13,672 bases of DNA from Rickettsiales bacterium UBA4270. GTDB taxonomy: Bacteria > Pseudomonadota > Alphaproteobacteria > Rickettsiales > Deianiraeaceae. Made by a program: the position numbers and the translations under genes. A model generated the notes under the pieces. That model had not been told where the DNA came from, did not search any database, and saw only the letters and a list, made by a program, of their open reading frames with translations. The stretch covers positions 1-13,672 of the forward strand of contig DGWA01000007.1 of the NCBI GenBank assembly GCA_002395105.1, read 5' to 3'. The number at the start of each line of letters is the position of its first letter. Within the stretch, counting starts at the first letter, position 1. Positions 1 through 8,264 of this stretch are shown piece after piece.

Positions 1-25
1 GCATATGAGAGAAAAAACAGCCAAA
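1..25. repeat. Terminal direct repeat, left copy (25 bp)
   Basis: The first 25 bases are identical to the last 25 bases of the window (13648-13672), in the same orientation. Both copies lie at the same codon positions of a minus-strand GT25 reading frame and encode the conserved FGCFFSHM stretch. An exact terminal overlap of this kind is what an assembler leaves on a closed circle, or on a contig broken at a repeated k-mer. Confidence 0.95.
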
Positions 26-490
26 AACACTAAACATCTCACTATCTATGTAATAATTACCATTATTAAACTGTCTTTCTATAACAGACGAATAATATAC
101 ACATTCATTTTTCTTATACTTAGAACAAATTTTCCATATTCCATCTTTAAAAACAGAAAAACCTTCTTTATCTTTAACGTCATTATATGTAACTATTTTA
201 CCATTAACAATATTCTCTGCCACCAGTTCTTGTTTGCCATTACAAGTATTTTTTAATCTTAAATCTTTTATCTTATGTCCCAGGAAATATTTTCCAAACT
301 TGTTTTTTAAGTTTTGTTCGTATTTCATTCTTCTATCTTTATTAAAATTAAGTACACTAATACTTTTTATATCTTCATTTTTTATTTGTTTTGTCGGTAG
401 TTTAAATGAAATTACTTTATAAACACGGACAGAAAAAAATAATATAATAGCTAATACAAAAATTAATAGTATACGTAACAATGATTTCAT
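1..490 (-). CDS. Glycosyltransferase family 25 (LPS-type), N-terminal part, runs off the left edge
   Basis: The frame opens with ATG at 490-488 and stays open to base 1, giving 163 codons. Residues 5-25 are a hydrophobic segment (LLRILLIFVLAIILFFSV), a likely membrane anchor or signal. Residues 44-57 (ISVLNFNKDRRMKY) match the GT25 N-terminal strand with its NLxxxxxR pattern. Residues 157-162 (GCFFSH) match the GCxxSH motif. GT25 enzymes transfer sugars, often galactose, onto lipooligosaccharide or other surface glycans. Joined through the 25-bp terminal overlap, this part continues in frame into the C-terminal part at 13651-13151 to make 328 residues, near the family's normal length. If the molecule is not circular, this is instead the front half of a second GT25 paralog. 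The family is clear from motifs; the acceptor is unknown. Confidence 0.85.
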   Translation of the reverse strand, partial: MKSLLRILLIFVLAIILFFSVRVYKVISFKLPTKQIKNEDIKSISVLNFNKDRRMKYEQNLKNKFGKYFLGHKIKDLRLKNTCNGKQELVAENIVNGKIVTYNDVKDKEGFSVFKDGIWKICSKYKKNECVYYSSVIERQFNNGNYYIDSEMFSVFGCFFSHM

Positions 491-523
491 AATAAAGTTA
501 TATTTATATATTAAAAAACAAAT

Positions 524-560
524 ATAAAATGCAAGTGATAATAAAAGACTTGCATTTTAT
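524..560. promoter_or_regulatory. Perfect 13-bp inverted repeat in a divergent promoter region
   Basis: The arms 524-536 (ATAAAATGCAAGT) and 548-560 (ACTTGCATTTTAT) are exact reverse complements separated by 11 bases. The element sits between the divergent GT25 gene (start 490) and the 80-aa ORF (start 605). Each arm carries CTTGCAT pointing outward at a plausible -35 distance from AT-rich -10-like sequence on its own side, for example TATACA at 573-578. It could be a divergent promoter/operator or an RNA stem-loop. A terminator is less likely because both flanking genes run away from it. Confidence 0.55.
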
Positions 561-604
561 TTTTAAATACAATATACATACTATGTATTGTTTGAGTATC
601 TAAT

Positions 605-847
605 ATGGCACCAAATATATCCAAGAATGCAAAGACTGATCGTGGTTTAAAGTCAAAAAGTGTATTAAATTATAATGGTAAGGAAATTGAAGTTTGTCCA
701 GCTATGTTTATAGGCAAAACTGATGATAAAAGTGGTATGAAAAACTATATGGCAGTAGAAGATAAATCATCAAAAACTCTTTTACTTGATAAGAACGGAG
801 CTCCATTGGTTTGGGCAATTTCTAATATTGAAAAAAAAGTTAGTTAA
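605..847 (+). CDS. Small protein of unknown function (80 aa)
   Basis: An 80-residue ORF that I do not recognise. It is basic at the N terminus (NAKTDRGLKSKS) and then has short alternating segments (VLNYNGKEIEVCPAMFIG, NYMAVEDKSSKTLLLDKNG) suggestive of a small beta-rich domain. There is no signal peptide or membrane segment and only one Cys. The ATG at 605 lacks a clear Shine-Dalgarno site, which is common in this window. It ends 25 bases before the lipoprotein gene and is probably co-transcribed with it, perhaps on into pyrG. A codon pattern like its neighbours and a promoter-like upstream region favour a real gene over a chance ORF. Confidence 0.6.
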   Translation: MAPNISKNAKTDRGLKSKSVLNYNGKEIEVCPAMFIGKTDDKSGMKNYMAVEDKSSKTLLLDKNGAPLVWAISNIEKKVS

Positions 848-872
848 AATTTAAGTATATTTAATTTCTGCA

Positions 873-1478
873 ATGAATTTTTATAAGTACTTTATAAATT
901 TATTTCTATATTCTTTATTAGTAATGGTTACTAGCTGTGCAAATAAGAAAATTAATGATGATGTTGTCTACAATATAAAGCCTCCAAAATGGGTTGTTGG
1001 TGTACAAACTGGTGGTGATTTTTATTCTGTTGGAGTTACTAATAAAATCTCGATATTAAAAACATCGATGGTTTATGCTAAAAATAATGCAATAGAAAAT
1101 TTAAGGATGAATATTTTTGTGAAGCTTGAAGAATTGTTTTCAAATGAAGCTGCTAAAATTTCTAATGAAAAAAAAGTTAATACAATCATTAATGTATTAA
1201 ATGATAAAATTAGAACGGGAATAACAATAGATTATCTCGATAGCATATCTCGTATTGATGATGTATGGCGTAGTACAGATAACGATACTTTGTATTTAAT
1301 GGTTTTTGTTGATAAAGATAATGTTATTAACAAGATAATTTCATTACTTGATGAAATAAAATTAAAACATACAAATGATAGTGAAATTGAAAATTTAATT
1401 AAAGATATAAAAAATGACATGATATATAATAATTTTAAGATTAATTCAAAACAATCTGTTATACAGAGAGTAAATTGA
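873..1478 (+). CDS. Putative LPP20-like lipoprotein (201 aa)
   Basis: Residues 1-21 form a lipoprotein signal peptide with a basic start, a hydrophobic core (FINLFLYSLLVMV) and a lipobox VTSC. Cys22 would be lipidated after signal peptidase II cleavage, tethering the protein in the periplasm. The mature part starts with a polar linker. It then has PPKWVVGVQTGGDFYSVGV (37-55) followed by an Ala/Asn-rich helix (YAKNNAIENLR), which resembles the start of LPP20-type domains: PxW, a glycine-containing strand with Y-x-VG, then a helix. The rest is helical and charged. The function is unknown; a role in envelope maintenance is only a guess. It lies 25 bases after the 80-aa ORF and 77 bases before pyrG. 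The lipoprotein call is firm and the LPP20 assignment is tentative. Confidence 0.75.
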   Translation: MNFYKYFINLFLYSLLVMVTSCANKKINDDVVYNIKPPKWVVGVQTGGDFYSVGVTNKISILKTSMVYAKNNAIENLRMNIFVKLEELFSNEAAKISNEKKVNTIINVLNDKIRTGITIDYLDSISRIDDVWRSTDNDTLYLMVFVDKDNVINKIISLLDEIKLKHTNDSEIENLIKDIKNDMIYNNFKINSKQSVIQRVN

Positions 1479-1487
1479 TATATCAAT

Positions 1488-1529
1488 ATCTTGTAAATTA
1501 AAAATAAGTTATTAAACATCTTGCAAATT
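1488..1529 (+). promoter_or_regulatory. Tandem 12-bp repeat upstream of pyrG, possible promoter/operator
   Basis: ATCTTGTAAATT (1488-1499) and ATCTTGCAAATT (1518-1529) agree at 11 of 12 bases and begin exactly 30 bases apart, about three helical turns. The second contains CTTGCA (1520-1525), a possible -35. TTAAAT at 1544-1549 is a weak -10, 18 bases after the CTTGCA hexamer, and would place transcription start near the pyrG ATG. This is either a promoter with a regulator-binding repeat or chance in AT-rich DNA. Confidence 0.35.
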
Positions 1530-1555
1530 GATTTTATTGTTTTTTAAATTCTTTA

Positions 1556-3253
1556 ATGTTAAAAACTGATAGCAACAAAACAAAAAAAACTCAAAGGTTC
1601 ATATTTATAACAGGTGGTGTTTTGTCTTCACTTGGTAAAGGCCTGGTAGCGGCATCTACGGGATGTATTTTAAAAGAATATGGTTTTAAAGTAAATTTAA
1701 AAAAAATGGATCCATATTTAAATATAGATCCAGGCACAATGAACCCAATGCAACACGGTGAAGTTTTTGTTACTGATGATGGTACAGAAGCGGATTTAGA
1801 TCTTGGAAACTATGAAAGAATGACAGGAATAACAACTGGTTATTTTAATACAACGACAAGCGGAAGAATATATCAAAAGTTATTAAAGAGAGAAAGAAAA
1901 GGTTATTATCTTGGCAAAACAGTTCAAGTAATACCACATGTTACTGATTTGATAAAAGAATTTTTAATGCATGATGCCGAGAAATATGATTTTAATATAG
2001 TTGAGATCGGTGGAACAGTAGGGGATCTTGAAAGTACGCCATTTTTAGAAGCAATTAGACAAATGAAAAGCGATCTTAGCGCTGAAAATGTGATGTTTAT
2101 ACATCTTTCTTTTGTTCCATATTTAGGACAGACTGACGAGATTAAGACAAAACCAACGCAACACTCTGTTAAAATGTTGATGCAATCTGGTATAATACCA
2201 GATGCGATTTTATGTCGCACAAAACAAACAATTAATGAAAAAGATAAGAAAAAAATTGCAATGTTTTGTAATGTTAAGGACGGTAATGTTCTCGAGGCTC
2301 CGGATGTTGATGAGATATATAGTTTGCCGTATATTTATGATAAAAATGGTTTATCAAAAGTAATTTTTAAACATTTTAAAATAAATACTGTAAAAGTAGA
2401 ACCTAATAAATTATCTTGCTGGAATGAATATGCTTTAAAAAAACATGATAATTCTTTAGCAGAAGTTATCGTTGGTGTTGCCGGCAAATACGGCAATGCT
2501 AACGATTGTTATAAATCTTTATTTGAAGCAATAAAACACGCAGGTTTTGCTAATAATGTAAAAGTAAAAATAAAATGGATAGATGCTAGAAAAGTTGATT
2601 CAAGTAATGTTTCTGAAAAAATAACAAATTGTAATTGTATAATTGTTCCTGGAGGTTTTGGTGTCGATGGGACGGAAGGAAAAATAGAAGTTATAAAATA
2701 TGCTCGTGAGAATAATATTCCTTTTTTAGGAATATGTTTGGGTATGCAACTTGCTGTAATTGAATTTGTTAGAAATGTATGTGGCAGAAAAGATGCAAAT
2801 TCAGTTGAATTTGATCCGAATTGCAAAATGCCAGTTGTTTGCTTGATGAAATCTTGGGAGTGTAATAACGGCGATATTGCTGAAAGAAATAAAGATTTTG
2901 ATCTTGGCGGAACAATGAGACTTGGTGCTTATACATCTATAATTGAACCAAAGACGCTTGCTATGAAGATTTTTAATGATAGCGAAATCATAGAGCGACA
3001 TAGACATAGATTTGAGATAAATAGTAAGTATATCGATATAATAGAAAAGGCAGGTGGAAAGTTTTCTGCTTTTGCAAAAGTTAAAAGTAATAAAGATGGT
3101 TTAAAAATTCCCGAGATATTCGAAATACCAAAATGCAAGTTCTTTATATCTTGCCAATTTCATCCTGAATTTATAAGTAGACCGTTTGCATGCGAAAAAA
3201 TGTTCTTTTATCTTATAAAATCTGGAAAAGAAAATATAAATAAAGGTAAATAA
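1556..3253 (+). CDS. pyrG: CTP synthase (565 aa)
   Basis: Converts UTP, ATP and glutamine to CTP in the cytoplasm, the last step of de novo pyrimidine nucleotide synthesis. The N-terminal synthetase domain has the nucleotide loop GGVLSSLGKGL (20-30), KMDPYLNIDPGTMNP (50-64), QHGEVFVTDDG (66-76) and the UTP-site segment TKPTQHSV (198-205). The C-terminal class I glutamine amidotransferase domain has PGGFG (365-369), the nucleophile Cys394 in GICLGMQ, RHRHRFE (481-487) and the His536/Glu538 pair in HPEF. All key residues are present and the length is slightly above the usual 535-550, through a short basic N-terminal extension. The ATG at 1556 has no visible Shine-Dalgarno. The gene ends 4 bases from the convergent ftsI stop, so there is no room for a separate terminator. 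Confidence 0.97.
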   Translation: MLKTDSNKTKKTQRFIFITGGVLSSLGKGLVAASTGCILKEYGFKVNLKKMDPYLNIDPGTMNPMQHGEVFVTDDGTEADLDLGNYERMTGITTGYFNTTTSGRIYQKLLKRERKGYYLGKTVQVIPHVTDLIKEFLMHDAEKYDFNIVEIGGTVGDLESTPFLEAIRQMKSDLSAENVMFIHLSFVPYLGQTDEIKTKPTQHSVKMLMQSGIIPDAILCRTKQTINEKDKKKIAMFCNVKDGNVLEAPDVDEIYSLPYIYDKNGLSKVIFKHFKINTVKVEPNKLSCWNEYALKKHDNSLAEVIVGVAGKYGNANDCYKSLFEAIKHAGFANNVKVKIKWIDARKVDSSNVSEKITNCNCIIVPGGFGVDGTEGKIEVIKYARENNIPFLGICLGMQLAVIEFVRNVCGRKDANSVEFDPNCKMPVVCLMKSWECNNGDIAERNKDFDLGGTMRLGAYTSIIEPKTLAMKIFNDSEIIERHRHRFEINSKYIDIIEKAGGKFSAFAKVKSNKDGLKIPEIFEIPKCKFFISCQFHPEFISRPFACEKMFFYLIKSGKENINKGK

Positions 3254-3257
3254 GATA

Positions 3258-4949
3258 TTATTTTTTTATTGGTTCTATGTTTAATATAGGGCCAAGTGTT
3301 GATACAGTATATCCCATTGTTTTACCAAGTAAAGTCGAAGCTCTATTGATTGCATTGTTTGTTTTATCAGTTTTTGGTCTGTCTAACATTAAAAAGAATA
3401 CATACTTTGGATCATTCATTGGTAAGGCTGCGACAAAAGATAATACCATTGAATAACGGTTGTATTTTCCATTTTCAGATTGTATTGCCGTTCCCGTTTT
3501 TCCTCCTATATCATATTTATCTATATAAGCAGATTTTCCTCCGCCTCTATTTATAACTTCTCTCATTATGTGTTTAAATATTTCATATTTTTCATCGTCA
3601 AGATATTTATATTCATATCTATCTTCTACATCGTTATTTTCTAATGCCAAGAACGTAGGTCTTACAACGGAGTTTTTTAATAGAGACGTGATTGCGGTTA
3701 CGTAATGAAGTGGCGTAATTGCTATACCATGACCGTATGCAATTGTTGCACTATTTGAGAAATTCCATCGTTTTGGATATTGCGGTGTTCCTAATTCAGG
3801 AAGTTCTGTTTGAACTTTTTTTAATAATCCAAGATTTGATAAAAATATAATTTGATTTTGTGTGTCAATATCTTCCATTAATCTTGCAAAACAAACATTT
3901 GATGACACAGCCGTCATTTCAATTAAATCTAAAGCACCACCTTTTTTTTCTTTGTTATCAATGTCGTGAATTACAAAATTTTCATCTATTTTATATGATT
4001 TTCTTTCATATTTTTTATGAGGAGAAATGCCACTTTTTAAGGCAAGAGCTGCTGTTATCAGTTTCATTACCGAACCGATTTCATAAACACCATAACTGTA
4101 TTTATTAAATAAAGATTCAGGTTTACACGTTGAGTAATTGTTTAAATCGCAATCTGGTAAACTAACTGCTGAAATTATTTCTCCTGTTGATATTTTCATG
4201 ATAATCCCAACTGCGCCTTTAGAAGAAGTTTCTTCCATTCTTTTTTTTAGAATTTCGTGCAAAATATTTTGTGCAGTAATATTTATAGAGAGCTTTAAAG
4301 GTTTATTTTCTTTTGTTGTAAGATATGTATTCATTGATTTTTCAACTCCAGAGACGCAGTTATCTATGGTTGGACAATAACCAGTTATACTATTAGTTGA
4401 TTGATTTAAATAAATCCTTTTTTCTCCAATTTCGAAAAATAATCCACTTATATTATTATTTAGCAATTCTTGGCGTTGATTTATTGTAATTCCACTTTTA
4501 ATAAAAACTTTTTTATTAATATCAGATTGTTTTGATCTTATTTTTTCAAACATTTTTTTTTCATCTTTGATTGCATTTGGAATTATCTTATTTATATTTT
4601 CAATATTTGCTTTTATGTCTTTGATTTTAGAAGGTTGAAGATAAAAATCATATACTTCAACATTGCTTACTAATTTTTCACCATTTCTGTCTGTTATTTC
4701 TAATCTTTTAAATTGAAAAGGTTTATTTTTGATGTAAATTTTGTGTTTATATGTGTCGCAGAATAGAATAAATAATAATCTGCAAATTATTGTAAAAACA
4801 ATAATTATTGATGCAAAAATAACAATTTTTGAGCGCAGAATAATAGAACGTCCATCTTCACATGAATCATTTGGTATAATTAGAGAACAATATTTTTGTA
4901 TTATTTTAAGTATTTTTTTTGCATTTTCTTCTATTTTTTCTTTTTTCAT
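3258..4949 (-). CDS. ftsI: Penicillin-binding protein, FtsI/PBP3-type transpeptidase (563 aa)
   Basis: A class B monofunctional transpeptidase that cross-links septal peptidoglycan as part of the divisome. It has a short cytoplasmic N terminus, one membrane segment at about 42-64 and the class B pedestal motif RLEITDRNGEKL (82-93). The penicillin-binding domain has the active-site SxxK as Ser293-Val-Met-Lys296 in YEIGSVMK, SxN as Ser349-Ser350-Asn351, and KTGT at 484-487. All three catalytic motifs are intact. FtsI fits better than PBP2 because of its length, the presence of ftsW nearby and the GVEKSMNTYL segment. It is the last gene of the minus-strand dut-recJ-cysQ-ftsI block, starting 5 bases after the cysQ-like stop and so probably co-transcribed. 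The sequence is Lys/Ile/Asn-rich as expected for the base composition. Confidence 0.92.
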   Translation of the reverse strand: MKKEKIEENAKKILKIIQKYCSLIIPNDSCEDGRSIILRSKIVIFASIIIVFTIICRLLFILFCDTYKHKIYIKNKPFQFKRLEITDRNGEKLVSNVEVYDFYLQPSKIKDIKANIENINKIIPNAIKDEKKMFEKIRSKQSDINKKVFIKSGITINQRQELLNNNISGLFFEIGEKRIYLNQSTNSITGYCPTIDNCVSGVEKSMNTYLTTKENKPLKLSINITAQNILHEILKKRMEETSSKGAVGIIMKISTGEIISAVSLPDCDLNNYSTCKPESLFNKYSYGVYEIGSVMKLITAALALKSGISPHKKYERKSYKIDENFVIHDIDNKEKKGGALDLIEMTAVSSNVCFARLMEDIDTQNQIIFLSNLGLLKKVQTELPELGTPQYPKRWNFSNSATIAYGHGIAITPLHYVTAITSLLKNSVVRPTFLALENNDVEDRYEYKYLDDEKYEIFKHIMREVINRGGGKSAYIDKYDIGGKTGTAIQSENGKYNRYSMVLSFVAALPMNDPKYVFFLMLDRPKTDKTNNAINRASTLLGKTMGYTVSTLGPILNIEPIKK

Positions 4950-4954
4950 AACTT

Positions 4955-5809
4955 TTATGCAATGACCATATTTTTAGTTTGAGCTGAGATATATACTAAA
5001 TCATCTAATAATTTTTCATTATTGGCTACTATAAAAACACCAGAATCAAAATTGTTATTATTAAATATAGTTGGATTATTTGTATAATAATATGCGTTTA
5101 TTGCTTTTAAAATTGGCAATGCTGGTAATATATCCCAATCTTTACAGACGTTTGAAGACCAAAATGCATTTACATTATTATCAACAAACGATAATAATTT
5201 TCCCATTGCAGAGAAAGCTTTTAAATTTTTTTCACTAAAATCATATTTAAGTTGTTGCATAAGTTTAACAATTGTTGATGTAAAATATTTATTTTCAAAA
5301 TTTTGTGTTCCTATTGCTAAATTCAAATATTCTTTATCATCTTTAAGATGTGTCGAGTTTGGTTTAAGCTTTGTTATTTGATTATTTGTCTTTTTGTATG
5401 CTGTTTTTGTATCACCAAATAAAATTGTTTTTTTTCTCGGATTATGTATAAAGCTTATAACAGGAATTTTATCAATACAAAATGCCAAATTTATTGTAAA
5501 ATCTTTTCCTTTATCAAAATTTTTTGTTCCATCGATCGGATCTAATAAAAAACAGAATTTTTCTTTCGCAATTATTTCATTTTCTTCAAATGTGTTTTCT
5601 TCTGAGAGAATTTTTACATTTCCAAATAATTTTTTAATTTCGCGTTTTATTAATGTTTCAGATGTTATATCTAACTCTGTTAAAAGACTTCCATCTTTTT
5701 TTTTAAAAGTTTTATATTCATGTTTTTCTTGCTCTTTTATAAGAAAAAAACCTATTTTTTCTAAAAAAGAAATAATATTTTCTGAATTATTTTTTACTGT
5801 TTCTATCAT
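4955..5809 (-). CDS. cysQ: Inositol monophosphatase-family enzyme, CysQ-like 3'(2'),5'-bisphosphate nucleotidase (284 aa)
   Basis: A Mg-dependent, Li-sensitive-type phosphatase fold. Visible metal and phosphate motifs are KKDGSLLTELDITSE (37-51, with Asp46), SEEN (69-72), the signature DPIDGTKNF (90-98) and CKDWDILPALPIL (222-234, with Trp225-Asp226). The DGTKxF form and the NLAF strand after it favour CysQ, which hydrolyses pAp to AMP, over inositol monophosphatase or SuhB. In an intracellular bacterium without obvious sulfate assimilation, the likely substrate is pAp released when AcpS makes holo-ACP; that is inference. The gene lies 37 bases after recJ and 5 before ftsI on the same strand. 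The family is certain; the exact substrate is less so. Confidence 0.82.
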   Translation of the reverse strand: MIETVKNNSENIISFLEKIGFFLIKEQEKHEYKTFKKKDGSLLTELDITSETLIKREIKKLFGNVKILSEENTFEENEIIAKEKFCFLLDPIDGTKNFDKGKDFTINLAFCIDKIPVISFIHNPRKKTILFGDTKTAYKKTNNQITKLKPNSTHLKDDKEYLNLAIGTQNFENKYFTSTIVKLMQQLKYDFSEKNLKAFSAMGKLLSFVDNNVNAFWSSNVCKDWDILPALPILKAINAYYYTNNPTIFNNNNFDSGVFIVANNEKLLDDLVYISAQTKNMVIA

Positions 5810-5846
5810 TTAGATAGACGAGTAGTTTTAAATTAATAAAATTCAA

Positions 5847-7619
5847 TTAATTATTTAATATAGCATCCTCAATTTTTATGTTTTTGCGTTTATAACCTTG
5901 ATATTCTTCGAGTTCGACTGATGCCAATATTGTTATCATTTTTCCTTTTGCGGAAAATAAAAATTTTCCAAGTTCCGTATCGACACTATTAAAACATATT
6001 GCTTTCTCGGAGCTTTCACTGTCTGAAATTGAAAGTAAAATGTGTTTATCTTTTATAATATCTACATAATCTACTAGTACATCTTGTATTAGAAAAATAG
6101 GCTTCGCGTTTCCTTGACCAAATGGTTCAAATTTAGAAATTTTTTCTAAAATTTCAAAGGTTAATCCGCTAAGTGATAAAGCTACATCATATTTTAATGT
6201 TTTATTTGTAAAACTATTATCTGCATTTACTTTAATTTTATCTTTTAAAAATTGTTTTAATTTGTCTATTTTATCAATCTCACACGTTAGTCCGCCAGCC
6301 AATTTATGACCTCCACCTGCGACTAAAAGTTTTTTTTCACAAGCTTGAATTATAATTTCACCTATATTTACACCATCAACTGAACGACTAGAAAATTTAA
6401 TTGTTCTGTCTTTTGTTTCTGAACCTATAAAAACAGGGTAAAAATATTTATCTTTTACGCGTGAAGCAATTAATCCTATTACTCCTTCATGCCATTCTTT
6501 TGAATATAACATAATATATCCAAGTTCTTTAATTTGCTTTAATATATAATCTTTTTGTTCAATCAGGTTATGTAATGTCGCGGATTCGATTTCTTTTCGT
6601 TCTTCGTTTAGACTGAATAGCTTTTTTGCTATGTTTTCTGCATTTTGTTCGTTTTTTTCTATCATCAATTCTGTGCCAAGCGATGAATTACCTATACGTC
6701 CACCTGCATTTATCATTGGTCCTAACAAAAAACCGAATGAATATGCTGTAATATTTTTTTGTGTTATTTTGTTATTTCTTTGAATTTTTTCTTTATTTGA
6801 TATATCTATAAGTTTCGTTAAATTAAATGTCTTTCCTGCTTGAATTGTGCTTAGTCCTGTTTTTATAAATGCTCTATTTAATGACGTTAATTTCATGACA
6901 TCACATATTGTTGCAAACGCAACAAGTGGAGTAAACTGTAACAATTCTATGTCTTTATTTTTCTTTCTTAGTTCAGTATTTATAGCTATGATGACAAAAA
7001 AACTTACACCACATGCACATAAATGCTTCATTTCTATTTTTAAGTCATTTTCATCGAATCTATTTGGATTTACGCAAGCAATGCATTTTGGCAAAATATC
7101 CGATGATTGATGGTGATCTATAATTATTGTATCAATCCCAAGTAAACTTGCTTTTTCAAATTGTTCAAATGCTGTTATACCACAATCTACACTTATTAGC
7201 AATTTAGTTCCATTTTTTGCAATTTTTTCAATTGCTTCATTGTTTGGTCCATAACCCTCAGTTATTCTGTTTGGAATATAATAGCTTGGTTTTATTCCGA
7301 GTTTTTCAAAAAATAAAAGCCACATTGCAGTAGACGTTGAACCATCTACATCATAATCACCAAAGATACATATCTTTTCATTATTTTCAATTGATTTAAT
7401 TATTCTTTTTACTGCTATATCTACATCTTTCATTTTGTTCATCGTTGGTAAAATATTTCTTAGTTTTGGGTCTAAAAAATTATTTTTATCTTCTGGAGAT
7501 ACATTTCGAGCAGCCAGCATTTCTGCAATTATTTTATTTTCTTTTGCACATATATGTTTTAAATAGATTTTTTTATCAATTTCTCTTTTGACTAAATTAA
7601 ATCCTTTTATTGTCTGCAT
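5847..7619 (-). CDS. recJ: Single-stranded-DNA 5'-3' exonuclease RecJ (590 aa)
   Basis: Degrades single-stranded DNA 5' to 3' in RecF-pathway recombination, mismatch repair and base-excision repair. The DHH phosphoesterase core is complete: GDYDVDG (87-93), SVDCG with Asp145 (143-147), IIIDHH (165-170) and ATICDV with Asp240 (236-241). GPMINAGGRIG (300-310) follows. The DHHA1 part has WHEGVIGLIASRVKDKY (376-392), SSRSVDG (410-416) and GGGHKLAGG (435-443). A C-terminal OB-like region (about 460-590) includes FEPFGQGNAKP. The length is normal for RecJ. The ATG at 7619 leaves a short leader before the DNA-binding N-terminal segment. It lies 64 bases after dut and 37 before the cysQ-like gene, in one minus-strand block. 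Confidence 0.95.
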   Translation of the reverse strand: MQTIKGFNLVKREIDKKIYLKHICAKENKIIAEMLAARNVSPEDKNNFLDPKLRNILPTMNKMKDVDIAVKRIIKSIENNEKICIFGDYDVDGSTSTAMWLLFFEKLGIKPSYYIPNRITEGYGPNNEAIEKIAKNGTKLLISVDCGITAFEQFEKASLLGIDTIIIDHHQSSDILPKCIACVNPNRFDENDLKIEMKHLCACGVSFFVIIAINTELRKKNKDIELLQFTPLVAFATICDVMKLTSLNRAFIKTGLSTIQAGKTFNLTKLIDISNKEKIQRNNKITQKNITAYSFGFLLGPMINAGGRIGNSSLGTELMIEKNEQNAENIAKKLFSLNEERKEIESATLHNLIEQKDYILKQIKELGYIMLYSKEWHEGVIGLIASRVKDKYFYPVFIGSETKDRTIKFSSRSVDGVNIGEIIIQACEKKLLVAGGGHKLAGGLTCEIDKIDKLKQFLKDKIKVNADNSFTNKTLKYDVALSLSGLTFEILEKISKFEPFGQGNAKPIFLIQDVLVDYVDIIKDKHILLSISDSESSEKAICFNSVDTELGKFLFSAKGKMITILASVELEEYQGYKRKNIKIEDAILNN

Positions 7620-7683
7620 ACTTATTGTTAATAATTAAATTTTTGATAAATAATTCATTCTAAAAGTAATTTCAATACTTAAA

Positions 7684-8199
7684 TTAATTTTTTCCTGTAG
7701 ATCCTAAACGTCCATTACCGCGTTCTGTTTCGTCTAATTCATCAACTACACAAATATTGCATTTAATTATAGGACAAACAATCATCTGAGCTATTCTTTT
7801 TCCTCTTGTTATACCGAAAGGTTCATTTGATAAATTGCAAAGAATTGCACCTATTTCACCACGATAGTCACTATCTATGGTTCCAGGAGTATTAACTATC
7901 GTTATACCATGCTTAAAAGCAAAACCAGATCTTGGTCTTACTTGAATTTCGTATCCTTCTGGGACACCACCTATTGCAAAACCGACTTGCACACAGACTC
8001 TTTCCATTGGTTTTAATACATAATTCTCTATATCTTTTCCAAGTACAAGTGTTTGTTTTGTGCTTGGAATATAAACGTCAACGGCTCTTAAATCAAAACC
8101 ACTACTTCCTGGTGTTTGATATTTTAATAATGAACCATTTTCATAAATATCAATTGCGTTTTGTGAACAAAATTTTATTTTTAAATTAAAATTAACCAT
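7684..8199 (-). CDS. dut: dUTP diphosphatase (171 aa)
   Basis: Hydrolyses dUTP to dUMP and diphosphate, keeping uracil out of DNA and supplying dTMP synthesis; trimeric dUTPase fold. The five motifs are present: PGSSGFDLRA (30-39), RPRSGFAFKHG (88-98), GTIDSDYRGEIG (106-117, with the catalytic-site Asp), GKRIAQM (133-139) and RGNGRLGSTG (160-169). The last motif usually reads RGxGGFGSTG, so Gly-Phe is replaced by Arg-Leu here; the Phe normally stacks over the base. There is also an insertion of about ten residues around 47-60 compared with compact forms. The gene heads the minus-strand block and diverges from ftsW across a 100-bp gap. AAGAGA just before the ATG is a weak Shine-Dalgarno candidate. 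Confidence 0.95.
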   Translation of the reverse strand: MVNFNLKIKFCSQNAIDIYENGSLLKYQTPGSSGFDLRAVDVYIPSTKQTLVLGKDIENYVLKPMERVCVQVGFAIGGVPEGYEIQVRPRSGFAFKHGITIVNTPGTIDSDYRGEIGAILCNLSNEPFGITRGKRIAQMIVCPIIKCNICVVDELDETERGNGRLGSTGKN

Positions 8200-8205
8200 T
8201 ATCTC

Positions 8206-8234
8206 TTAATAAGAAAAGTATTTTTAAATAGCAA
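8206..8234 (-). promoter_or_regulatory. Possible dut promoter
   Basis: On the minus strand, TTGCTA (8234-8229) is followed after 17 bases by TATTAA (8211-8206). It matches four of six bases of each sigma-70 consensus hexamer. Transcription would begin at or within a base or two of the dut ATG (8199), giving a nearly leaderless message. The call rests only on pattern matching. Confidence 0.25.
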
Positions 8235-8264
8235 GTTTATTTTAAAAAACTCTACACATAGTGC

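Noticed and set aside
5..256. Plus-strand ORF of 83 codons at the left edge
   Set aside because: It lies opposite the GT25 frame, has AT-driven Ile/Phe/Tyr composition and shows no domain.
1475..1486. Perfect palindrome TTGATATATCAA over the lipoprotein stop
   Set aside because: Short AT-rich palindromes are expected by chance at this composition and it has no partner or promoter context.
3241..3275. Hairpin terminator between pyrG and ftsI
   Set aside because: Only a weak A/T-only inverted repeat is present in a 4-base gap, so it is not convincing.
5394..5813. Plus-strand ORF of 139 codons
   Set aside because: It is a shadow of the cysQ-like gene, whose motifs are intact on the minus strand.
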